A DNA stretch of 64,000 bases from Poriferisulfidus sp965221375 (GTDB lineage: Bacteria; Pseudomonadota; Gammaproteobacteria; Poriferisulfidales; Poriferisulfidaceae), in NCBI GenBank assembly GCA_965221375.1, contig OZ244883.1, positions 682,001 through 746,000 of the forward strand, written 5' to 3'. The translations under genes were made by a program, and so were the position numbers. The notes under the pieces were generated by a model. That model searched no databases. It saw nothing but the letters and a program-made list of their open reading frames with translations, and was not told the origin of the DNA. The first letter of the stretch is position 1, and each line of letters starts with the position of its first letter. Positions 62,393 to 64,000 of this stretch are shown here, in pieces.

Positions 62393-62731
62393 ATGGGCAT
62401 CGAATTTGAAGGTCGCACAATCGACGCGACACCAACCGGCTATTTGGTCAATGCGGATGATTGGAGCAAGGAGTTGGCCGAATTTATCGCTCAATCCGAG
62501 GATCTGGCTTTGACGTCCCGGCATTGGGATGTGATTAACTATTTGCGCGAGGAATATTTTCAGAACGGAGGCAATCAGCCGAATACGCGCACGTTGGTGA
62601 AACACATGAGCAACGTGTGGGGAGAGAAGATCAACGCCAAGACGCTGTACGATTTGTTTCCCGGAGACCCGAGTAAACAAGGAGGCCGGATTTCCGGACT
62701 GCCGGAAAGCCGGCGTAAAGGCGGCTACTGA
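62393..62731 (+). CDS. RspA-type DsrC/TusE paralogue without cysteines
   Basis: A 112-residue DsrC-fold protein aligning along its length with DsrC at 57569 (HWDVINYLREEYF matches HWEVINFLREYYE). At the two carrier positions the C-terminus reads KQGGRISGLP and RKGGY, so both redox cysteines are glycine, and the protein has no cysteine at all. This is the class named RspA (regulatory sulfur-related protein), proposed not to carry sulfur. A strong AGGAGG site lies at 62382-62387. A terminator follows. Confidence 0.88.
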   Translation: MGIEFEGRTIDATPTGYLVNADDWSKELAEFIAQSEDLALTSRHWDVINYLREEYFQNGGNQPNTRTLVKHMSNVWGEKINAKTLYDLFPGDPSKQGGRISGLPESRRKGGY

Positions 62732-62757
62732 GCAGCACATTCCACATGGGCGATTTT

Positions 62758-62790
62758 CAAAGGCACCCGCACAGGGTGCCTTTGATTTTG
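62758..62790. terminator. Intrinsic terminator between rspA and the TonB receptor gene
   Basis: An 11-bp perfect stem (CAAAGGCACCC / GGGTGCCTTTG) with a 5-base loop. It has T-rich sequence on the + side and A/T-rich on the other, so it can serve both convergent genes. Confidence 0.85.
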
Positions 62791-62811
62791 TGGAGCGTGC
62801 CCGAAACCGAA

Positions 62812-64000
62812 TCAGTCAAACACCCAGGTCAAGCCTGCCGCAATACTGCGATCCGGTGCTTGGTAGTACCGTATTTCTTCGTAGGATTGGTCCAACAAGT
62901 TGTCAATTTCAAGCGTCAAATTCAGTTTGGGCGTGAGAGCGTAGCGTGAAGAAAACCGTACCTGTTCGGCGTGCTCCAGCACCACGCCCGCATCTCTTAA
63001 TCCCCGCACCGTAGAGGCATGCAGTTGCATGTTCCACTTCGTGCTTTGGTAATCCAGCGTGAGTTGGTACTGATGACGTGGTCGACGCGCTTCCGGGACA
63101 TCGCCGCCGTCGGCGGGTTGCATCGAGCGCACATAAGCGTAACTGCCGCGGAGACTCAAAGGTTCTGACAGGCGCATTCCCCATTCCAATTCAACGCCGC
63201 GCCGTCGCGACCGGCCGGGAAGATTGAAGACCGTCGTGAAGCCAGCGATCTCATCGGTCAGACATTGCGAGAAAAAATGCGCTCCGAGACTGCAGCAGCC
63301 TTTTTCAGGCTGGTATTCAAAACCGAATTCAAAACTTCGTGAACGTTCCGGGATGACGTTTGGGTTGCCCACAAATCCATTGGGGAAGTAGCCGAAGCGC
63401 TCGGTGAGAGTCGGGTCCGTAATGCCGGTGCCTGCAGCCACGTACAAACGGACAGGCTGATTCGGCCACAGATAGGCAAGAGACGCCCGCCAGGTGTCCG
63501 CGTCCTGATAATCCTGGTTGTAATCGCGACGCAATGACAGGTCCGCATAGGTATGGGTCCAAGGCTGCCATTTGAACATGCCGACCACACCGGTTGAAAT
63601 CAGGCTGTACGGATGAATTCCATTGCGATGGTATCGCTCGCGTGTCCACTCCAAACCGCCCCCCAACGTGCATGACAATCCTCCTAGGCAGGAGTCGAAG
63701 TGCCTCCAGCCTAGACCGTCGAGTTGAATGCGATGCCCGGTTACATCGGAAGGGTAAGCATCCTCCGTCTGCAGCTCGGTCTGCATGTAACGCACATTCC
63801 ACTGGTGATGAAATGCATTGGCATGGCGGAGGCCGAAATTGAGATAGGTGCGTCGTTCCTGCGATGTGTAGGGAGCGTCTGAGACTCCTCTCAAATACTC
63901 TTCGTGGTCGTATTCCGAATGGGTGTGTACCTTGCGCATCAGAAGGTGCAGTTCGGTGTCGGATGCAGTTGCCCAGCGGGTGCTCACCTGGAACGTGCGG
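62812..64000 (-). CDS. TonB-dependent outer-membrane receptor, C-terminal part (runs off the window)
   Basis: About 396 residues of beta-barrel are visible; the frame is open to the window edge, so the plug domain and start are outside. Alternating aromatic strands, GAGIVY-like turns and the end LTLEIDNLLDQSYEEIRYYQAPDRSIAAGLTWVFD (terminal Phe) are typical of TonB-dependent receptors of the BtuB/vitamin B12 or siderophore type. The substrate cannot be told from this part. Confidence 0.9.
   Translation of the reverse strand, partial: RTFQVSTRWATASDTELHLLMRKVHTHSEYDHEEYLRGVSDAPYTSQERRTYLNFGLRHANAFHHQWNVRYMQTELQTEDAYPSDVTGHRIQLDGLGWRHFDSCLGGLSCTLGGGLEWTRERYHRNGIHPYSLISTGVVGMFKWQPWTHTYADLSLRRDYNQDYQDADTWRASLAYLWPNQPVRLYVAAGTGITDPTLTERFGYFPNGFVGNPNVIPERSRSFEFGFEYQPEKGCCSLGAHFFSQCLTDEIAGFTTVFNLPGRSRRRGVELEWGMRLSEPLSLRGSYAYVRSMQPADGGDVPEARRPRHQYQLTLDYQSTKWNMQLHASTVRGLRDAGVVLEHAEQVRFSSRYALTPKLNLTLEIDNLLDQSYEEIRYYQAPDRSIAAGLTWVFD

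Overview
The window looks like chromosomal DNA of a sulfur-oxidising gammaproteobacterium, close in gene content to the Chromatiales and to sulfur-oxidising symbionts or free-living relatives. The main support is a complete dsr cluster in the canonical order dsrABEFHCMKLJOPN, a truncated sox cluster (soxXYZAKB, no soxCD) directly beside it, and gammaproteobacterial neighbourhoods (ratA-rnfH-bamE-recN-nadK, grpE-dnaK-dnaJ-dapB, rpe-trpE/trpGDC). Base composition is moderate to GC-rich in most genes. A few AT-rich accessory patches stand out.

Layout. 1-9.6 kb: housekeeping genes (SlyD-like isomerase, MlaA-like protein, argG, rnt, grxD, BI-1 protein, NSS transporter, ratA, rnfH, bamE, recN). 9.6-15.4 kb: nadK, then grpE-dnaK-dnaJ-dapB with two sigma32-type promoter candidates and a tRNA-Ser. 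15.5-18.3 kb: an accessory patch with a DUF4153 membrane protein and a Sel1-repeat protein. 18.3-21.5 kb: sulfur and thiamine genes (gamma-carbonic anhydrase, metY, NTF2-like, thiS, thiG). 21.6-30.3 kb: bioD, mutM, an unusual sigma-region-4 protein, ggt, coaD, rsmD and an active/degenerate pair of M16 peptidases. 30.6-39.3 kb: rpoH, bioA, osmC, trpCDG, an AT-rich lipoprotein gene inserted between trpG and trpE, then trpE and rpe. 39.4-42.7 kb: a cytoplasmic-looking alpha-carbonic anhydrase, an O-methyltransferase, an acetolactate synthase and two tRNAs.

42.8-62.8 kb is a sulfur-oxidation island. soxXYZAKB, an HbpS-like gene and a tandem-thioredoxin soxW are on the + strand. They converge on dsrABEFHCMKLJOPN on the - strand, with a predicted phosphorothioate-DNA-dependent HNH restriction gene between them. 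Upstream of dsrA, divergently, lie a DEDDh exonuclease with a C-terminal membrane tail and a cysteine-free DsrC paralogue (RspA type). The expected physiology (inference from the families): periplasmic Sox oxidises thiosulfate and, lacking SoxCD, leaves sulfane sulfur that is stored. That sulfur passes via DsrEFH to DsrC, is oxidised to sulfite by reverse DsrAB with DsrL, and DsrMKJOP returns electrons to the quinone pool or recycles DsrC. The window ends inside a TonB-dependent receptor gene.

No CRISPR array, insertion sequence, rRNA operon or phage module was seen. The points most worth a second look are RspA, the membrane-tailed exonuclease, the type IV restriction gene inside the sulfur island, the sigma-region-4 multi-HTH protein and the disrupted trp operon. 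None of them clearly amounts to a new multi-gene system on sequence alone.
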